Counted from the stretch's first letter, positions 10,751-20,445 are shown. The stretch: DNA of 64,000 bases from Pectobacterium parmentieri (GCF_001742145.1 NZ_CP015749.1:4340001-4404000); one strand, 5' to 3'. The notes: generated from the sequence alone by a model not told the origin. Program-made: numbers and translations.

Positions 10751-11533
10751 ATGACCGAACCAACGTTGCTTCATCCCTCTTTATTACCGCTGGACGGCGG
10801 AATCAACTTCCGTGATTTAGGTGGTAACCGTGCTGCTGACGGGCGGCTTATCCGACACGGTAAACTTTTTCGCTCCGGTTCGCTGGATTTGCTGAGTCCT
10901 GCTGATTGTGAACACCTTACTGGCGTGCCGATTTCTCACGTGGTGGATTATCGGGATGCCGATGAAATTGCGCAGAAGCCCGATGTACTGTGGACTGGGG
11001 CTAATTATCACGCTTATCCGGCCAATCCTTTACGCCACGAAGTGACGGCCAATCTGGATTCGTTGGGGTCTGATGTGTTGGCGGCCTTTGATTCCCGCGC
11101 GTTTATGTTAGAGCTCTACCGCCGTTTGCCCTTCAATAATTCTGCCTATAAGCAATTGGTGTCGCTGCTATTACGACCGGATGAGGGTGGGCTGGTACAG
11201 CACTGCGCCGTGGGAAAAGATCGTACCGGTATCGGTTCGGCGTTGGTGATGTTTGCACTGGGAGCTGATGAACAGACCGTGATGGAAGATTACCTGCTCA
11301 CGGATACCACGCTGACGCCATTCCGTCAGCAGTTGCTGGCGCATTTATCGGAAACGCTGAATGAGAAAGCGCTGGGGCAGTTCTCTTATGTGCTCTCCGT
11401 GCAGGAAGAGTTCATCGTGACGGCGTTGCAGGCGATCTATGAACGACATGGTTCGATCGATAGCTGGCTTGAAGTGGAATACGGTCTGGATAATCGTGCG
11501 AGGAATTATTTGCAGGATAAGTATTTGGCGTAG
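10751..11533 (+). CDS. Tyrosine-protein phosphatase family protein
   Basis: A 260-residue cysteine-dependent phosphatase of the bacterial tyrosine/dual-specificity type (IphP-like). The N-terminal signature is 'LDGGINFRDLGG' and the P-loop is 'HCAVGKDRTG' (Cys and Arg of the CX5R motif). No signal peptide is evident, so it is probably cytoplasmic. ATG 10751 is chosen because AAGGAG lies 4 bp upstream; a TTG 36 bp earlier opens the frame but lacks support. It sits between udp and convergent ppc, each pair separated by a terminator. Substrate unknown; phosphoinositide or phosphotyrosine activity is known in the family. Confidence 0.85.
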   Translation: MTEPTLLHPSLLPLDGGINFRDLGGNRAADGRLIRHGKLFRSGSLDLLSPADCEHLTGVPISHVVDYRDADEIAQKPDVLWTGANYHAYPANPLRHEVTANLDSLGSDVLAAFDSRAFMLELYRRLPFNNSAYKQLVSLLLRPDEGGLVQHCAVGKDRTGIGSALVMFALGADEQTVMEDYLLTDTTLTPFRQQLLAHLSETLNEKALGQFSYVLSVQEEFIVTALQAIYERHGSIDSWLEVEYGLDNRARNYLQDKYLA

Positions 11534-11545
11534 GGTCTGTGTTTT

Positions 11546-11575
11546 AGGCCGGTCAACTGACCGGCCTTTATTTTT
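11546..11575. terminator. Bidirectional terminator between phosphatase gene and ppc
   Basis: Ten-base-pair perfect stem AGGCCGGTCA / TGACCGGCCT with a 2-nt spacer at the tip and a TTTATTTTT tail on the plus side. Positioned between convergent genes. Confidence 0.85.
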
Positions 11576-11605
11576 GCTTCTGTATAGCTTTTACTGCCGG
11601 GGTGA

Positions 11606-14245
11606 TTAGCCCGTATTACGCATGCCTGCTGCGACACCGGCGATGGTGACCATCAGCGCCAGCTCCAGATCGGCATCCGGTTGTTCCTGTTGGCGTGAGC
11701 GATGCAGTAGCTCTGCTTGCAACACGTTCAGCGGGTCGGTGTAGACGTTACGCAGTGCGATGGACTCGGCGATCCACGGCAGGTCTGCCATCAGGTGATC
11801 GTCGTTGGAGATCGCCAGCACAATGCTGATATCGGCGGCCAACTGATCGCGCAGTTGCTTCCCTAACGGCCATAGCTTCTCTTCTACCAGACGCTGATCG
11901 TAATACTCCGCCAGCCATAGGTCGGCTTTGGCGAATACCATCTCCAGCATGCCGATACGCGTTGAGAAGAACGGCCAGTTGCGACACATTTCTTCTAACT
12001 GTCCCTGCTTGCCGTCATCTACCACTTTCTGTAATGCGGCACCTGCACCCAGCCAGGCTGGCAGCATCAGGCGGTTCTGCGTCCAGGCGAAAATCCACGG
12101 GATCGCGCGCAGGCTTTCTACGCCGCCGTTCGGACGACGTTTGGCCGGACGCGAGCCCAGCGGCAGTTTACCCAGCTCCAGCTCCGGCGTAGCGGCGCGG
12201 AAGTACGGAACGAAATCAGGGTTTTCGCGCACGTAGCCACGGTACATATCGCAGGACACGCGTGACAGTTCGTCCATTACCTGATGCCATTCTTGTTTTG
12301 GCTCCGGCGGTGGCAGCAGGTTCGCCTCCAGGATCGCACCGGTATACAGCGCCAGGCTGCTGATGGTGACTTCCGGCAGGCCGTATTTAAAGCGGATCAT
12401 CTCGCCCTGTTCTGTTACGCGCAGGCCACCTTTCAGGCTGCCCGGCGGTTGTGACAACAGCGCGGCGTGAGCCGGTGCGCCACCGCGACCGATGGAACCC
12501 CCGCGTCCGTGGAACAGCGTTAGTGCGATGCCGGCTTTCTCACAGGTTTTGATCAGCGCATCTTGCGCACGATACTGCGCCCAGGAGGCAGCCATCACGC
12601 CTGCGTCTTTCGCAGAGTCGGAATAACCGATCATGACCATCTGCTTGCCCTGAATAAAGCCGCGATACCAGTCAATGCTCAGCAACTGCGTCATGACATC
12701 GTCAGCGTTGTTCAGGTCATCCAGCGTTTCAAACAGCGGTGCGACAGGCAGAGCAAACGGGCAACCAGCTTCTTTGAGCAGCAGTTGAACGGCCAGCACG
12801 TCGGAAGGCGTGCGCGCCATTGAAATAACGTAAGCGGCAATAGAACCCTGTGGCGCTTTCGCGATCACCCGGCAGGTATCCAGCACTTCTTTGGTATCTG
12901 CACTCGGTTCCCAGTAGCGCGGCAGCAGCGGGCGCTTGGAGCTGAGTTCGCGGATCAGGAAGGCTTGCTTATCGGATTCTGACCAGCTTTCATAATCGCC
13001 CAGACCCAGATAACGGGTAATTTCGGCCAGCGCGTCGGTGTGGCGGGTGCTTTCCTGACGGACATCAATGCGTACCAGCGGTACACCGAAGCAGCGCACG
13101 CGACGCAGCGTATCCAGCAGACGACCGTCGGCGATGATGCCCATACCGCAGGTTTTCAGAGACTGATAGCAGGCGTACAGGGGTTCCCACAGTTGCTCGT
13201 TGGTAATCAGCAAATCTTTAGGGGGCAGGCGTTCTTCACCCGTCAGACGTGCTTCCAGATAGCTCAGCGTGCTGCTCAACTGCGAACGCAGTGACTTCAT
13301 GATCGCGCGGTACGGTTCTTGTACCTCGTTGCCACCGGCCAACTCCAACAGCTCCGGTGTACATTCGGACATCGATAGCTCAGAAACCAGTACCTGAATA
13401 TCACGCAGGAACAGGTCGGCGGCTTTCCAGCGGCTGAGCAACAGCACATGACGAGTGACTTCTGCCGTGACATTCGGGTTACCGTCGCGGTCGCCACCCA
13501 TCCACGAGGTAAAGCGTACCGGTACGGCGTCAACCGGCAGACGGTAGCCGAAAGCCTGTTCCAACTGCTCATCCAGCTCACGTAAAAAGGCGGGTACGCC
13601 TTCCCACAGACTGTTTTCCACTACGGCGAAACCCCATTTGGCTTCATCTACCGGAGTCGGGCGAATTTTGCGGATTTCATCGGTATGCCAGGACTGTGCG
13701 ATTAACTGGCGCAGACGACGCATGATCTGATTGCGCTCATAATCAGCCAAATCGTTGTGGTCGAGCTGCTTGAGGCAGGTGTTCACTTCTACCAGTTTGT
13801 GGATCAGCGTCCGGCGGGTGATCTCGGTCGGGTGTGCGGTCAGGACCAGCTCGATCGACAACGATTCTACCGCGTCGCGGATATCGCGTTCGGTCAGATC
13901 TTTATTTTCTTTTAGACGCTCAAAGGCATTGGAAAGCTGTGCCGGGTTACTCGCTGCTTCGCCGTGTGGTGAAATCGTATGATATTGCTCAGCGGTATTG
14001 GTCAGGTTAAGGAACTGGCTGAATGCGCGGGCAACGGGCAACAGCTCATCGTTAGACAGGTTTTGCAGTGTAGTCAGCAGTTCCTGACGATGTTTTTCAT
14101 TACCTGCACGGGATGACTTTGACAACTTGCGGATTGTTTCGACTTTATCAAGGATGTTTTCACCCAGTGCTTCCTTGATAGTATCGCCGAGTAGTTTGCC
14201 GAGCATACTGACGTTACTGCGCATTGCGGAATATTGTTCGTTCAT
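11606..14245 (-). CDS. ppc: Phosphoenolpyruvate carboxylase
   Basis: Carboxylates phosphoenolpyruvate to oxaloacetate, replenishing the TCA cycle; cytoplasmic tetramer. 879 residues, a normal bacterial length. Visible landmarks: '[15 protein letters not shown]' with the catalytic His, '[16 protein letters not shown]', '[10 protein letters not shown]', '[12 protein letters not shown]' and the conserved C-terminal 'GMRNTG'. Its promoter side faces the AT-rich immunity-gene island, so the usual neighbour argE is not present; the island has been inserted there or the order rearranged. Confidence 0.98.
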   Translation of the reverse strand: MNEQYSAMRSNVSMLGKLLGDTIKEALGENILDKVETIRKLSKSSRAGNEKHRQELLTTLQNLSNDELLPVARAFSQFLNLTNTAEQYHTISPHGEAASNPAQLSNAFERLKENKDLTERDIRDAVESLSIELVLTAHPTEITRRTLIHKLVEVNTCLKQLDHNDLADYERNQIMRRLRQLIAQSWHTDEIRKIRPTPVDEAKWGFAVVENSLWEGVPAFLRELDEQLEQAFGYRLPVDAVPVRFTSWMGGDRDGNPNVTAEVTRHVLLLSRWKAADLFLRDIQVLVSELSMSECTPELLELAGGNEVQEPYRAIMKSLRSQLSSTLSYLEARLTGEERLPPKDLLITNEQLWEPLYACYQSLKTCGMGIIADGRLLDTLRRVRCFGVPLVRIDVRQESTRHTDALAEITRYLGLGDYESWSESDKQAFLIRELSSKRPLLPRYWEPSADTKEVLDTCRVIAKAPQGSIAAYVISMARTPSDVLAVQLLLKEAGCPFALPVAPLFETLDDLNNADDVMTQLLSIDWYRGFIQGKQMVMIGYSDSAKDAGVMAASWAQYRAQDALIKTCEKAGIALTLFHGRGGSIGRGGAPAHAALLSQPPGSLKGGLRVTEQGEMIRFKYGLPEVTISSLALYTGAILEANLLPPPEPKQEWHQVMDELSRVSCDMYRGYVRENPDFVPYFRAATPELELGKLPLGSRPAKRRPNGGVESLRAIPWIFAWTQNRLMLPAWLGAGAALQKVVDDGKQGQLEEMCRNWPFFSTRIGMLEMVFAKADLWLAEYYDQRLVEEKLWPLGKQLRDQLAADISIVLAISNDDHLMADLPWIAESIALRNVYTDPLNVLQAELLHRSRQQEQPDADLELALMVTIAGVAAGMRNTG

Positions 14246-14591
14246 AGTTACCCTGACCCACCCCTACCATTTTTGTAAGTTTATTTCACTTGACATATTT
14301 TTACGCACTGCCTCCATCTAGCCACGATAAGGCGTGTTCGTCAATTGACGATTCTTTCTTCTCCCTATTCTTTGTACTTGCATTGATGCGGACTTGGCAA
14401 TTTGTGAAATTTAATTACAGCGGCGCGGATATTAGGTGAACTTATACACTCGCCATCCTTCGCGTGTAGCGCCGGTGTTGACAGCCTTTGGTCGCCTGAG
14501 GGGCTGGCAGTGTTTGTCTCTGTACCGCAATGAGCTGAGGCTGACGTAAACAAAAAACCAGAGGCAATCTTATGGCCCTTCCGATTTTTAT
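14246..14591. other. ppc upstream region and island boundary, no gene recognised
   Basis: 346 bp between ppc and the first island gene. It holds the ppc promoter (not precisely placed), then a GC-richer block, then at 14548-14591 a degraded form of the ~37-bp hairpin that separates modules further right (CCAGAGGCAATC...GGCCCTTCCG followed by AT-rich sequence). An 80-codon minus-strand frame here resembles nothing I know. Confidence 0.4.
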
Positions 14592-15128
14592 TTATAAGCA
14601 AGACCAAAAAAATTTGTCTTCACTTCCGACTAATTTTTCTACATCAGTAGAGTCTATTTTATTTAAAAATGAGGTTCCGACACCTCTAAAGAAAAAGCAA
14701 AAATCAAAAGAGATGGGTTTAATATTATTTAAGTCGGATTCATCTGTAATCGCATAAATACGACCTGAATCTACTTCCAATAAAACAGAATAGGGATCAT
14801 TATAGGTAACAATAAGTAAATTTTTAGGGCGTTCACCTTTCCCCCACCACTGAATTAAATCATTTTTACTATTTAATTCGAAAAGTTTATCAAGATAGCT
14901 ACCGCCATTCCCAAACATAAAGCTACCTAGGGAAAAATTATTTAGATTGTAATTTAAGACGAATTTTTTAAATTTATCATGTAACGTAATATTTAACCGT
15001 TTTTCTAATGTACCAACTTCATCAATAGAAAAACCGCCTTTTTTCATCGTGAGATCATCCATATCTCCTTCGAAAATAGAAAATTTTTCATGCAGCTTAG
15101 ATTCTATTTCCGTTAACTCCAGTAGCAT
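14592..15128 (-). CDS. SUKH (SMI1/KNR4) family immunity-type protein
   Basis: 178 residues, AT-rich gene. The SMI1/KNR4 fold is suggested by an N-terminal helix pair ('TLEKRLNITLHDKFKKFVLNYN'), then 'LGSFMFGNGG', a central beta segment 'KNLLIVTYNDPYSVLLEVDSGRIYAI', and a terminal helix. SUKH proteins are the commonest immunity proteins of polymorphic-toxin loci. It is the leftmost gene of the minus-strand series and has no toxin fragment immediately upstream. Which toxin it would neutralise is unknown. Confidence 0.65.
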   Translation of the reverse strand: MLLELTEIESKLHEKFSIFEGDMDDLTMKKGGFSIDEVGTLEKRLNITLHDKFKKFVLNYNLNNFSLGSFMFGNGGSYLDKLFELNSKNDLIQWWGKGERPKNLLIVTYNDPYSVLLEVDSGRIYAITDESDLNNIKPISFDFCFFFRGVGTSFLNKIDSTDVEKLVGSEDKFFWSCL

Positions 15129-15183
15129 GACAACCTCGCTTTTTAAGATTTTTATAATAAAGATATTCTAAAAGAATGCAATA

Positions 15184-15420
15184 TCACTCCAGGAAGTCAA
15201 TTAACTTCAATATTTTTTGATATTCAGCGTTGTCAAATTCCCCATAAGCTAAATATCCACAAAAATTGCTATGTAAACTCTTCAGTTCAGATTTTTTTAC
15301 ATTTTCACTTATCAATACGCGCATGGCGGATTGATAAAATTCAATACCTTGATCTCGATTATTGTGTTCTGAATCAGTTATGATGTCAGCTAATAGAGCC
15401 ATTGCACTATCTATATTCAT
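15184..15420 (-). CDS. Small immunity-like protein
   Basis: 78 residues, predicted all-helical ('MNIDSAMALLADIITDSE...'). Its 'YLAYGEFDNA' stretch recalls the 'DYGEYGLA' and 'LAHGEYEMA' segments of the MafI-type proteins at 62668 and 40432, so it may be a shortened relative. Context only supports an immunity role. Confidence 0.5.
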   Translation of the reverse strand: MNIDSAMALLADIITDSEHNNRDQGIEFYQSAMRVLISENVKKSELKSLHSNFCGYLAYGEFDNAEYQKILKLIDFLE

Positions 15421-15450
15421 ATTGGCTTCAGACCTTTACGCTATCAGATC

Positions 15451-15530
15451 CCCTGCATTATAGTAACGATATCGGTGGCCGTTGCGGTAGAGTGGGGCAG
15501 GATCATTATTAAGACCGAAAACATGTGTAG
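15451..15530. pseudogene. Rhs-core scrap joined to symE 3' scrap
   Basis: At 15451-15475, CTGCATTATAGTAACGAT matches (antisense) the Rhs 'RYYDAE' codons seen intact at 63380-63400. Then 15487-15530 on the plus strand reads as the end of SymE ('VEWGRIIIKT..', stop 15528-15530). This is a tiny relic of the module junction seen repeatedly at 36-63 kb. Confidence 0.5.
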
Positions 15531-15550
15531 TGGCTAATCAATGGAATAAA

Positions 15551-16009
15551 TCACAACATTTCTTTTAATTTTATTAGATCTTCTCTTTCTAGATTTTTAT
15601 ACTCACCATCGAAATCAGTATGACAAATAAAAATTTTATCACTACCGATTGCTGCGTATATCCCTTCGGACATTTCATTCGGATCAAACAACCCCGGCGG
15701 TTCTGAAAAACAACCGTCTAACCCACACCAACTCACTACCGATAAATTTTCAATAAAATATAATAATGTTTTCTCTGTTTTATCAAGCCAGTCATGCGGA
15801 TGAGCGTTGAATTTAACATCCCATAACCATACAACCCAGTCATCACCAGTTATTCTTTGAGATTTTAATTCCACATCATGCCAAATAGTTGAAGGGAATT
15901 CTGGCGGAAAATAATTCACATCATTAGAATATGAATAAAAAGTTTGTCCATTAACATCACCAATCATACTGTTCCAATAAACGCCTAATGCTTCCTTGAG
16001 TTTCATCAT
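15551..16009 (-). CDS. Probable immunity protein, family not recognised
   Basis: 152 residues, Trp/Asp-rich ('DDWVVWLWDVKFN', 'VVSWCGLDGCFSEPPGLFD'). It starts 8 bp after the stop of a decayed toxin-like frame (16018 upward) with GAGATTG as ribosome-binding site, the standard toxin-then-immunity order of Rhs modules. No signal peptide, so a cytoplasmic protein. Immunity role is inferred from context. Confidence 0.55.
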   Translation of the reverse strand: MMKLKEALGVYWNSMIGDVNGQTFYSYSNDVNYFPPEFPSTIWHDVELKSQRITGDDWVVWLWDVKFNAHPHDWLDKTEKTLLYFIENLSVVSWCGLDGCFSEPPGLFDPNEMSEGIYAAIGSDKIFICHTDFDGEYKNLEREDLIKLKEML

Positions 16010-16017
16010 TTCAATCT

Positions 16018-16200
16018 CTAATTAGCACCTTGTTGCACACCTGTAATTATCTGTGTAGCTATGTAGCCTTGATTTTGACCTGTTTTATAAGCCATATAAG
16101 TAACCCGATTTTCATCCATAAACCATAAAAATTTTGACCGCATTGCTATCCATTAGTACATAATCACATGGTTGTTTTTGATTTTAAAAAGTAGACTTGC
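16018..16200 (-). pseudogene. Decayed Rhs C-terminal toxin tail
   Basis: Reading leftward, the frame ending at 16018 encodes 'FLWFMDENRVTYMAYKTG...GVQQGAN'. Upstream the same ancestral protein continues in another frame ('DYVLMDSNAVK'), so a frameshift near 16145 has broken it. It lies directly before an intact immunity-type gene. Toxin family not recognised. Confidence 0.5.
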
Positions 16201-16260
16201 TACCATCATTGGCGTTTTTCTCGGGGAAATGGTTATATTCCTTTCGATTTAATTAAGCAG

Positions 16261-16635
16261 TTAATTTAATATTGCAGTAACCTCTGTTGGATTTGAAATT
16301 TTAACTTCCAACCACATACCTGTAGTTAAACCAAATCCGCGTAAAAAAATATCATCATCAATCAACAGCTCACAGACATCCTTTAATATCTCTCCAACGA
16401 TGTTATTCACCCATTTTTCTTCTTCATGATAATATCGGCTGATTTTTATCTCATTAGTTGATACTATTATCAACTCGCAATATCTAAAAATATCTTTCAC
16501 CGCCCTCATAGAAAAAAGAGTAGCACCATCAGTATGTAAAACAATAGTTTTGCGATCCTCTGATAACGTCATGCTTGAAACAGAATAATCAGAGAGAGAC
16601 AAATTACGTAGTTCTGTTTTAGTTAACTTAATCAT
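16261..16635 (-). CDS. Small protein of a two-gene pair, possible immunity protein
   Basis: 124 residues with alternating beta strands ('SMTLSEDRKTIVLHTDGATLFSMRAV', 'YCELIIVSTNEIKISRY') and an Ile-rich helix. Its start overlaps the end of 16628-17095 by 8 bp, indicating translational coupling. Family not recognised. Confidence 0.5.
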   Translation of the reverse strand: MIKLTKTELRNLSLSDYSVSSMTLSEDRKTIVLHTDGATLFSMRAVKDIFRYCELIIVSTNEIKISRYYHEEEKWVNNIVGEILKDVCELLIDDDIFLRGFGLTTGMWLEVKISNPTEVTAILN

Positions 16636-17095
16636 TATTGAATGACTTTACCCAAAGAACATTATTCCAACAATCTGTCTTAAAAGACGAGAAATCAGTA
16701 ATTTCCTTACCATTTGAAAAATGAGTAATAGGGAAATCCTCATCGCTGCTTAAGGGTTTAAAACTGCTTACCACATTACAACGTAAACGTTGTGACAAAA
16801 TCTGAGATACCAGGTTGGTTAGAGCAGGAAGATAGCTACTCTCAACAGAACGTAATGACGTAACGAAATCAACCTCATATAAGAAATCAATTTTTTTTAG
16901 TAATTCAACCCACCGAAGATTTTCATCTGTTTTAAAGTTATTTTTATCGATGTAATCATTATACTCATCAATGGAAAAATAATTATACTGTAATATATTA
17001 AAATCAATGTCAGCCCACCCTATCAACTTCACTAGTTCAGTATGTAAATGACTTTTATTAGGGCAGTCAATTAAAAATCCAGATTTTGTTATCAT
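16628..17095 (-). CDS. Uncharacterised protein, first gene of a coupled pair
   Basis: 155 residues, acidic, no membrane segment. It overlaps the next gene (16261-16635) by 8 bp. It could be an immunity protein or the tail of a toxin paired with the downstream gene; I cannot tell from sequence. The 281 bp upstream (17096-17376) are AT-rich and show nothing recognisable. Confidence 0.45.
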   Translation of the reverse strand: MITKSGFLIDCPNKSHLHTELVKLIGWADIDFNILQYNYFSIDEYNDYIDKNNFKTDENLRWVELLKKIDFLYEVDFVTSLRSVESSYLPALTNLVSQILSQRLRCNVVSSFKPLSSDEDFPITHFSNGKEITDFSSFKTDCWNNVLWVKSFNND

Positions 17096-17376
17096 GTATT
17101 AACACCTCTAAGTCGTACAGTTTCTGACTGTTAAATAATATCAATGCGTTTAAATGCATTGCATAATTACCAAGATGTTGGATAGTGTTATTTTTTTTAT
17201 TATTTTCACAGTGACATTATCACGGATAACCTGGGTTTTTTGCATGAAAAATTAAATCCGTTCAAAATGAAATCCATTAGTAAATAAACATAAGGATGAT
17301 TCTATCTTTTCTTATTGCATACTCAAACCATATAGCTTTAATGTAACCGAAACTCGATTCTTTTCTATGGAAGGAT

Positions 17377-17640
17377 CTATCTTAGGAGATCATTGAACTT
17401 CTTGAATAACTTTATTATTTCGGCTATGTCAGAAAATTCCGCTCTTTCATTTATAATGTATTTCTCCGTGTCAATAAGTATGATCTCCAACATACATGAC
17501 TTATCATCCCATACCGTAAATTTGGCGATCTTATTTTCACCTTCGAAATCAACAACCAAACTACTCGTGTACTCATTTCTGTTAATTTCAACTTGGTGGG
17601 TACTGTTAGATAGGATCCAGCCATTTATTTCATTTAACAT
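17377..17640 (-). CDS. TriTu-like immunity protein
   Basis: 87 residues: an N-terminal helix ('MLNEINGWILSN'), three beta strands ('SLVVDFEGENKIAKFTVWDDKSCMLEIILID'), then a helix ending 'EIIKLFKKFNDLLR'. This helix-strands-helix pattern and 'AKFTVWDD..CMLEIILIDTE' resemble the TriTu immunity family of polymorphic-toxin systems. Family assignment is from memory. Confidence 0.5.
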   Translation of the reverse strand: MLNEINGWILSNSTHQVEINRNEYTSSLVVDFEGENKIAKFTVWDDKSCMLEIILIDTEKYIINERAEFSDIAEIIKLFKKFNDLLR

Positions 17641-17668
17641 TTTCCTCTCTTTCTTTCGTTTATGTTTT

Positions 17669-17878
17669 TTAATCCAATAAAAATTCCATTCCGATCATAT
17701 ACCCATCACTATCAAAATCTAAATATATTTCTGGACCCTGATAATTTTCTATTATTGTTCGCAAAGCAACATGCCTAACAGCTACTCCGGCCTTTCCCTT
17801 TCCCGGGTGATTTGGTAGAACGAGGTAAGCCATATCACCATCACCATTGACTTCTAAATTAATTTTATTTTTTTTCAT
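17669..17878 (-). CDS. DUF2283-like small protein
   Basis: 69 residues. 'DMAYLVLPNHPG...' followed by 'IYLDFDSDGYMIGMEFL' resembles DUF2283 proteins, whose hallmark is a 'D.D.DG.I.GIE.L' ending. Members are frequent in toxin-immunity islands; function unknown. Confidence 0.5.
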   Translation of the reverse strand: MKKNKINLEVNGDGDMAYLVLPNHPGKGKAGVAVRHVALRTIIENYQGPEIYLDFDSDGYMIGMEFLLD

Positions 17879-17908
17879 GTCATGTTCTACAGTTAATTTT
17901 ATGCTTGT

Positions 17909-18577
17909 TTATAATAACTCTAAGACGTTAGCCAGGCGATTTGAATATATTACATTATCAGATTTATTTACAACCTCGACAACATAATCATCAGTGATAT
18001 TGAATTTATTAAGGTGGTAATAAAAAACAAAATCATTGGGATGATCCGTTACGACGTTTTCTTCATAGACAACCTTATCTTTATTAATAATTTGGAAATC
18101 CAGGAAGAAATTATCTAAAGTTAATCGACATTTAAGCAAACCCGTAAATTTACAACCTTTTAATTTCTTTCGCTTAAAAACCCATTCATTTATAAATCCC
18201 GAATTTTCAAATTCATCGATTGCATTAACTATAAGATCTTTGGGCAAAGAGTATCGACCATCGACCTTATCTAACCCATTAATGACAAGCTTAGCGAAAT
18301 ATTTATTTAATTCACTCTTTAATGTATGGAGATATTCATTTTCATCAATGAATATCTCAACACCAAGGACATTACTTGAATTAACGTATGATTCACCAAT
18401 CGGATTTTTTCTACCAATAAAACAGACTCTATTAAATCCAGTAGTGTCATATTTGGCTTGTTTTATACTTCTGCCAAGATAATTACATAATGACCTAGTT
18501 AACTCTTTGAACGGATATGTTAATTCTTCTCCGTAATCCAAAACATCTGGATAAAGGTATATATCTTTTAATATCAT
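17909..18577 (-). CDS. Putative immunity protein, paralogue of 38859-39515
   Basis: 222 residues starting 'MILKDIYLYPDVLDYGEELTYPFKE'. It aligns along its whole length with the 218-residue product at 38859 ('MILKNIYISPELEDYGKEIVYPFKE'; shared 'FENSGF/Y.NEWV.K', 'NSSNVL.V.I.IDE'). Neither belongs to a family I can name. One copy on each side of the TonB/ABC cluster links the two islands. No membrane or signal segment. Confidence 0.55.
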   Translation of the reverse strand: MILKDIYLYPDVLDYGEELTYPFKELTRSLCNYLGRSIKQAKYDTTGFNRVCFIGRKNPIGESYVNSSNVLGVEIFIDENEYLHTLKSELNKYFAKLVINGLDKVDGRYSLPKDLIVNAIDEFENSGFINEWVFKRKKLKGCKFTGLLKCRLTLDNFFLDFQIINKDKVVYEENVVTDHPNDFVFYYHLNKFNITDDYVVEVVNKSDNVIYSNRLANVLELL

Positions 18578-18649
18578 GATACGTTATACCTCATTGGGTC
18601 TACTTTTCGTCTCTATTTCTTCTTACATCGTTACTATATTGCCCGATTT

Positions 18650-18735
18650 TCACATCATCGTAACGATGTCGGTTGTAGTAACGTCTTGTTTCTGCACCGT
18701 ACAACAGTCTCGCAGGTCCTGTTCGCCAGGTCAGA
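18650..18735 (-). pseudogene. Rhs-core fragment
   Basis: About 85 bp matching (antisense) the 3' core of the Rhs gene at 63380-63560 ('[11 protein letters not shown]' codons and the piece around 'RGEQGL'), with deletions. No frame remains. Confidence 0.55.
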
Positions 18736-18794
18736 GCCTGTCAATCTGAGTGGGCGGATTATTCTCGTAAACTTGTCGCCTAATTAGTGAGTTA

Positions 18795-19085
18795 TTAATA
18801 CAGATTAAATTTAAAAACATCCTCTTTAAATCCAGAGAATTCATCTATTCTATTAAAGGCCGACAACAATCTTACAAATTCATCTGGGTGATTTTTCTTA
18901 AAAATAGAGCTATTCCGCCATTCTACTATTAAGGGCTTATCTTCATGATCTATGGGGACCATAAAATCATATAAAGCATCTGAATTTCTTCCAAAGTAGG
19001 GGCCAAAGTCAAACTTCTTCGAAAAGTAATCATAAACATCAGTTGGCGTTTTTTGTTTCTCACCATCTAGAGTAATAAATTTCAT
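18795..19085 (-). CDS. Barstar-family immunity protein
   Basis: 96 residues. 'TPTDVYDYFSKKFDFGPYFGRNSDALYDFM' followed by 'KPLIVEWRNSSIFKKNHP' matches the barstar pattern (DFG.YYGRNLDALWD, then VEWRNS). Barstar proteins inhibit barnase-type ribonucleases, so the lost partner was probably an RNase tip. Rhs scraps lie on both sides, but no toxin fragment remains. Confidence 0.75.
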   Translation of the reverse strand: MKFITLDGEKQKTPTDVYDYFSKKFDFGPYFGRNSDALYDFMVPIDHEDKPLIVEWRNSSIFKKNHPDEFVRLLSAFNRIDEFSGFKEDVFKFNLY

Positions 19086-19114
19086 GTTATTAACCTTTGC
19101 ATTTATTTCTGTGG

Positions 19115-19215
19115 TGTACTGTTGTCCCTGATAATGCTACTCGCTGTACACTTCCTCGCTTGCCGCATCGCGTAGATAACGCTGTGGTGGGATAGGGGGG
19201 GTTCTTCGCGATAGG
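19115..19215 (-). pseudogene. Rhs-core fragment
   Basis: GTACACTTCCTCGCTTGCCGCATC...GATAACG...GGGATAGG matches the Rhs segment at 63460-63515 (antisense of '[18 protein letters not shown]') with several substitutions. Untranslatable. Confidence 0.6.
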
Positions 19216-19265
19216 CTACCCATCAGTATATTTTCCCTGAAGATTTAATTGTTTAGAATATAATC

Positions 19266-19535
19266 TCATAACGCTTTCAATTGAGAATTGATCATGTTAA
19301 TAACATCACCCAGAATACTTTCTTCATAATAAGAAAAATTAGCATATTGAGCTATTGCTCTGCACCGCGACAGTTCTTCCATTATTATTATCTTATTTTT
19401 AAGTGATAAATTAATATCTTTTAATTTCACTAGTTTATCGATAAAAAAACTGGCATTTTCACTTTGCCCATTATTACTTAATTCAATTATCAAGTTTTCA
19501 AGAGATATAGTTAATTCATTAGGTATTTTCACCAA
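19266..19535 (-). CDS. Small helical immunity-like protein
   Basis: 89 residues, helical throughout ('ISLENLIIELSNNGQ', 'IIMEELSRCRAIAQYANFSYYEES'). It follows 23 bp after a 66-codon frame that ends like an Rhs tip. Immunity role inferred from position; family not firmly recognised. Confidence 0.5.
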   Translation of the reverse strand: MVKIPNELTISLENLIIELSNNGQSENASFFIDKLVKLKDINLSLKNKIIIMEELSRCRAIAQYANFSYYEESILGDVINMINSQLKAL

Positions 19536-19558
19536 TTAACCCTCATGGTTTTTATTAT

Positions 19559-19759
19559 CTATGGTTGGCGTAAGTTTGAAGCAAAATATTGATATCCAGC
19601 TTCTGGCGTTTCTGCCATTTCCCTACTCACCCAGGCTCCTTTAGAAACATAAAACCTAAATAATATCAATTTTTCTATCTGTGAGTATATTTTTGAGTTT
19701 TTCAGAAAATTAGGATCATTAATTGTAGCCCGATTTATTTTACAATCCCAGCGGCTCAA
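19559..19759 (-). pseudogene. Probable Rhs toxin C-terminal remnant
   Basis: A 66-codon frame ending 'RFYVSKGAWVSREMAETPEAGYQYFASNLRQP'. Immediately upstream (19765-19815) the DNA encodes '[17 protein letters not shown]', the end of the Rhs core, out of phase. It is therefore the tail of an Rhs tip cut off from its core. Toxin type unknown. Confidence 0.5.
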
Positions 19760-19764
19760 TTCAC

Positions 19765-19815
19765 TTCAATAGGCTGTGAACGTAAATTTTAGGTCTAATA
19801 CCGCCGTGTAAACCT
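19765..19815 (-). pseudogene. End of Rhs core (DPIGL motif) scrap
   Basis: Reads '[17 protein letters not shown]' on the minus strand, equivalent to '[17 protein letters not shown]' of the live Rhs at 63300-63360. It is followed at 19830-19875 by a degraded copy of the module hairpin. Confidence 0.6.
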
Positions 19816-19883
19816 ATCGGATCTAGAGACAACTAAAAGCAAAATAGTCGGAAGGATCGTCTCGGTTGCTTCTGGTGACTATA

Positions 19884-20243
19884 TTAAAATATTCCTTTAT
19901 CTTCCACTGCGCCTAAAAATATATCCTGTAAATCACCCTGTATCTCATCTTCATCCGAAATAAGTTTGAAATCATTATCAATGCCGGGAGGGAAATGAGT
20001 GCCATCAATAGCCCCCAATATTAGAGACGCCGTATCTATAGATACTATTTTAAAAAAATCAAACACGGATTTTTTTTCTTCTTCATCAAGGGATGACAAC
20101 GTTATACTTATTTTTCTATATGCATCGTTACCATTGGTCTTATTTTCATTTATCGTTTTTTCATAGTGCGGTAAATTATCATTAAATATTTCTTTGAATA
20201 TTCCGTCAACGAATTGCTCGTCCTTTTTCATTCTATTCATCAC
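19884..20243 (-). CDS. Acidic immunity-like protein
   Basis: 119 residues, strongly acidic at the C-terminus ('ISDEDEIQGDLQDIFLGAVEDKG'). Helical start with 'EIFNDNLPHYEKTINE'. A later in-frame ATG (MKKDEQ) is possible. Family not recognised; placed between two module hairpin relics like the confirmed immunity genes. Confidence 0.5.
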   Translation of the reverse strand: MMNRMKKDEQFVDGIFKEIFNDNLPHYEKTINENKTNGNDAYRKISITLSSLDEEEKKSVFDFFKIVSIDTASLILGAIDGTHFPPGIDNDFKLISDEDEIQGDLQDIFLGAVEDKGIF

Positions 20244-20290
20244 CTTGTTTTTGGATCATTTCCCTGTTCCTTATGTGGGGGGATAACGAG

Positions 20291-20400
20291 GAACTGACAC
20301 CGACGGGCGATCGACTGACGCAAAGCTGATTAACTCGCCAGTCGCTAATACTGGGTAACATCACCATTCCGGCAGAACGGGGGAATATGCTGGTTGCATA
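20291..20400 (+). pseudogene. Relic of a second SymE-like gene class
   Basis: Plus-strand sequence matches the segment at 43905-44030: CTGACGC...CTCGCCAGTCGCTAATACTGGG..., ending 'PAERGNMLVA'. Together with 50842-50955 ('DWLTQSGLPSQPLSI..VLPGKIIIRAE.GNMLA') it looks like a SymE-type C-terminus different from the main symE of this locus. A degraded hairpin follows at 20405-20450. Confidence 0.4.
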
Positions 20401-20445
20401 AAATAAAAAATCTGACGGGGTGTTGCGATCGTTTTAGGATTTTTT

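Noticed and set aside
14365..14607. 80-codon minus frame upstream of ppc
   Set aside because: Runs across a degraded hairpin and the ppc upstream region with no family features.
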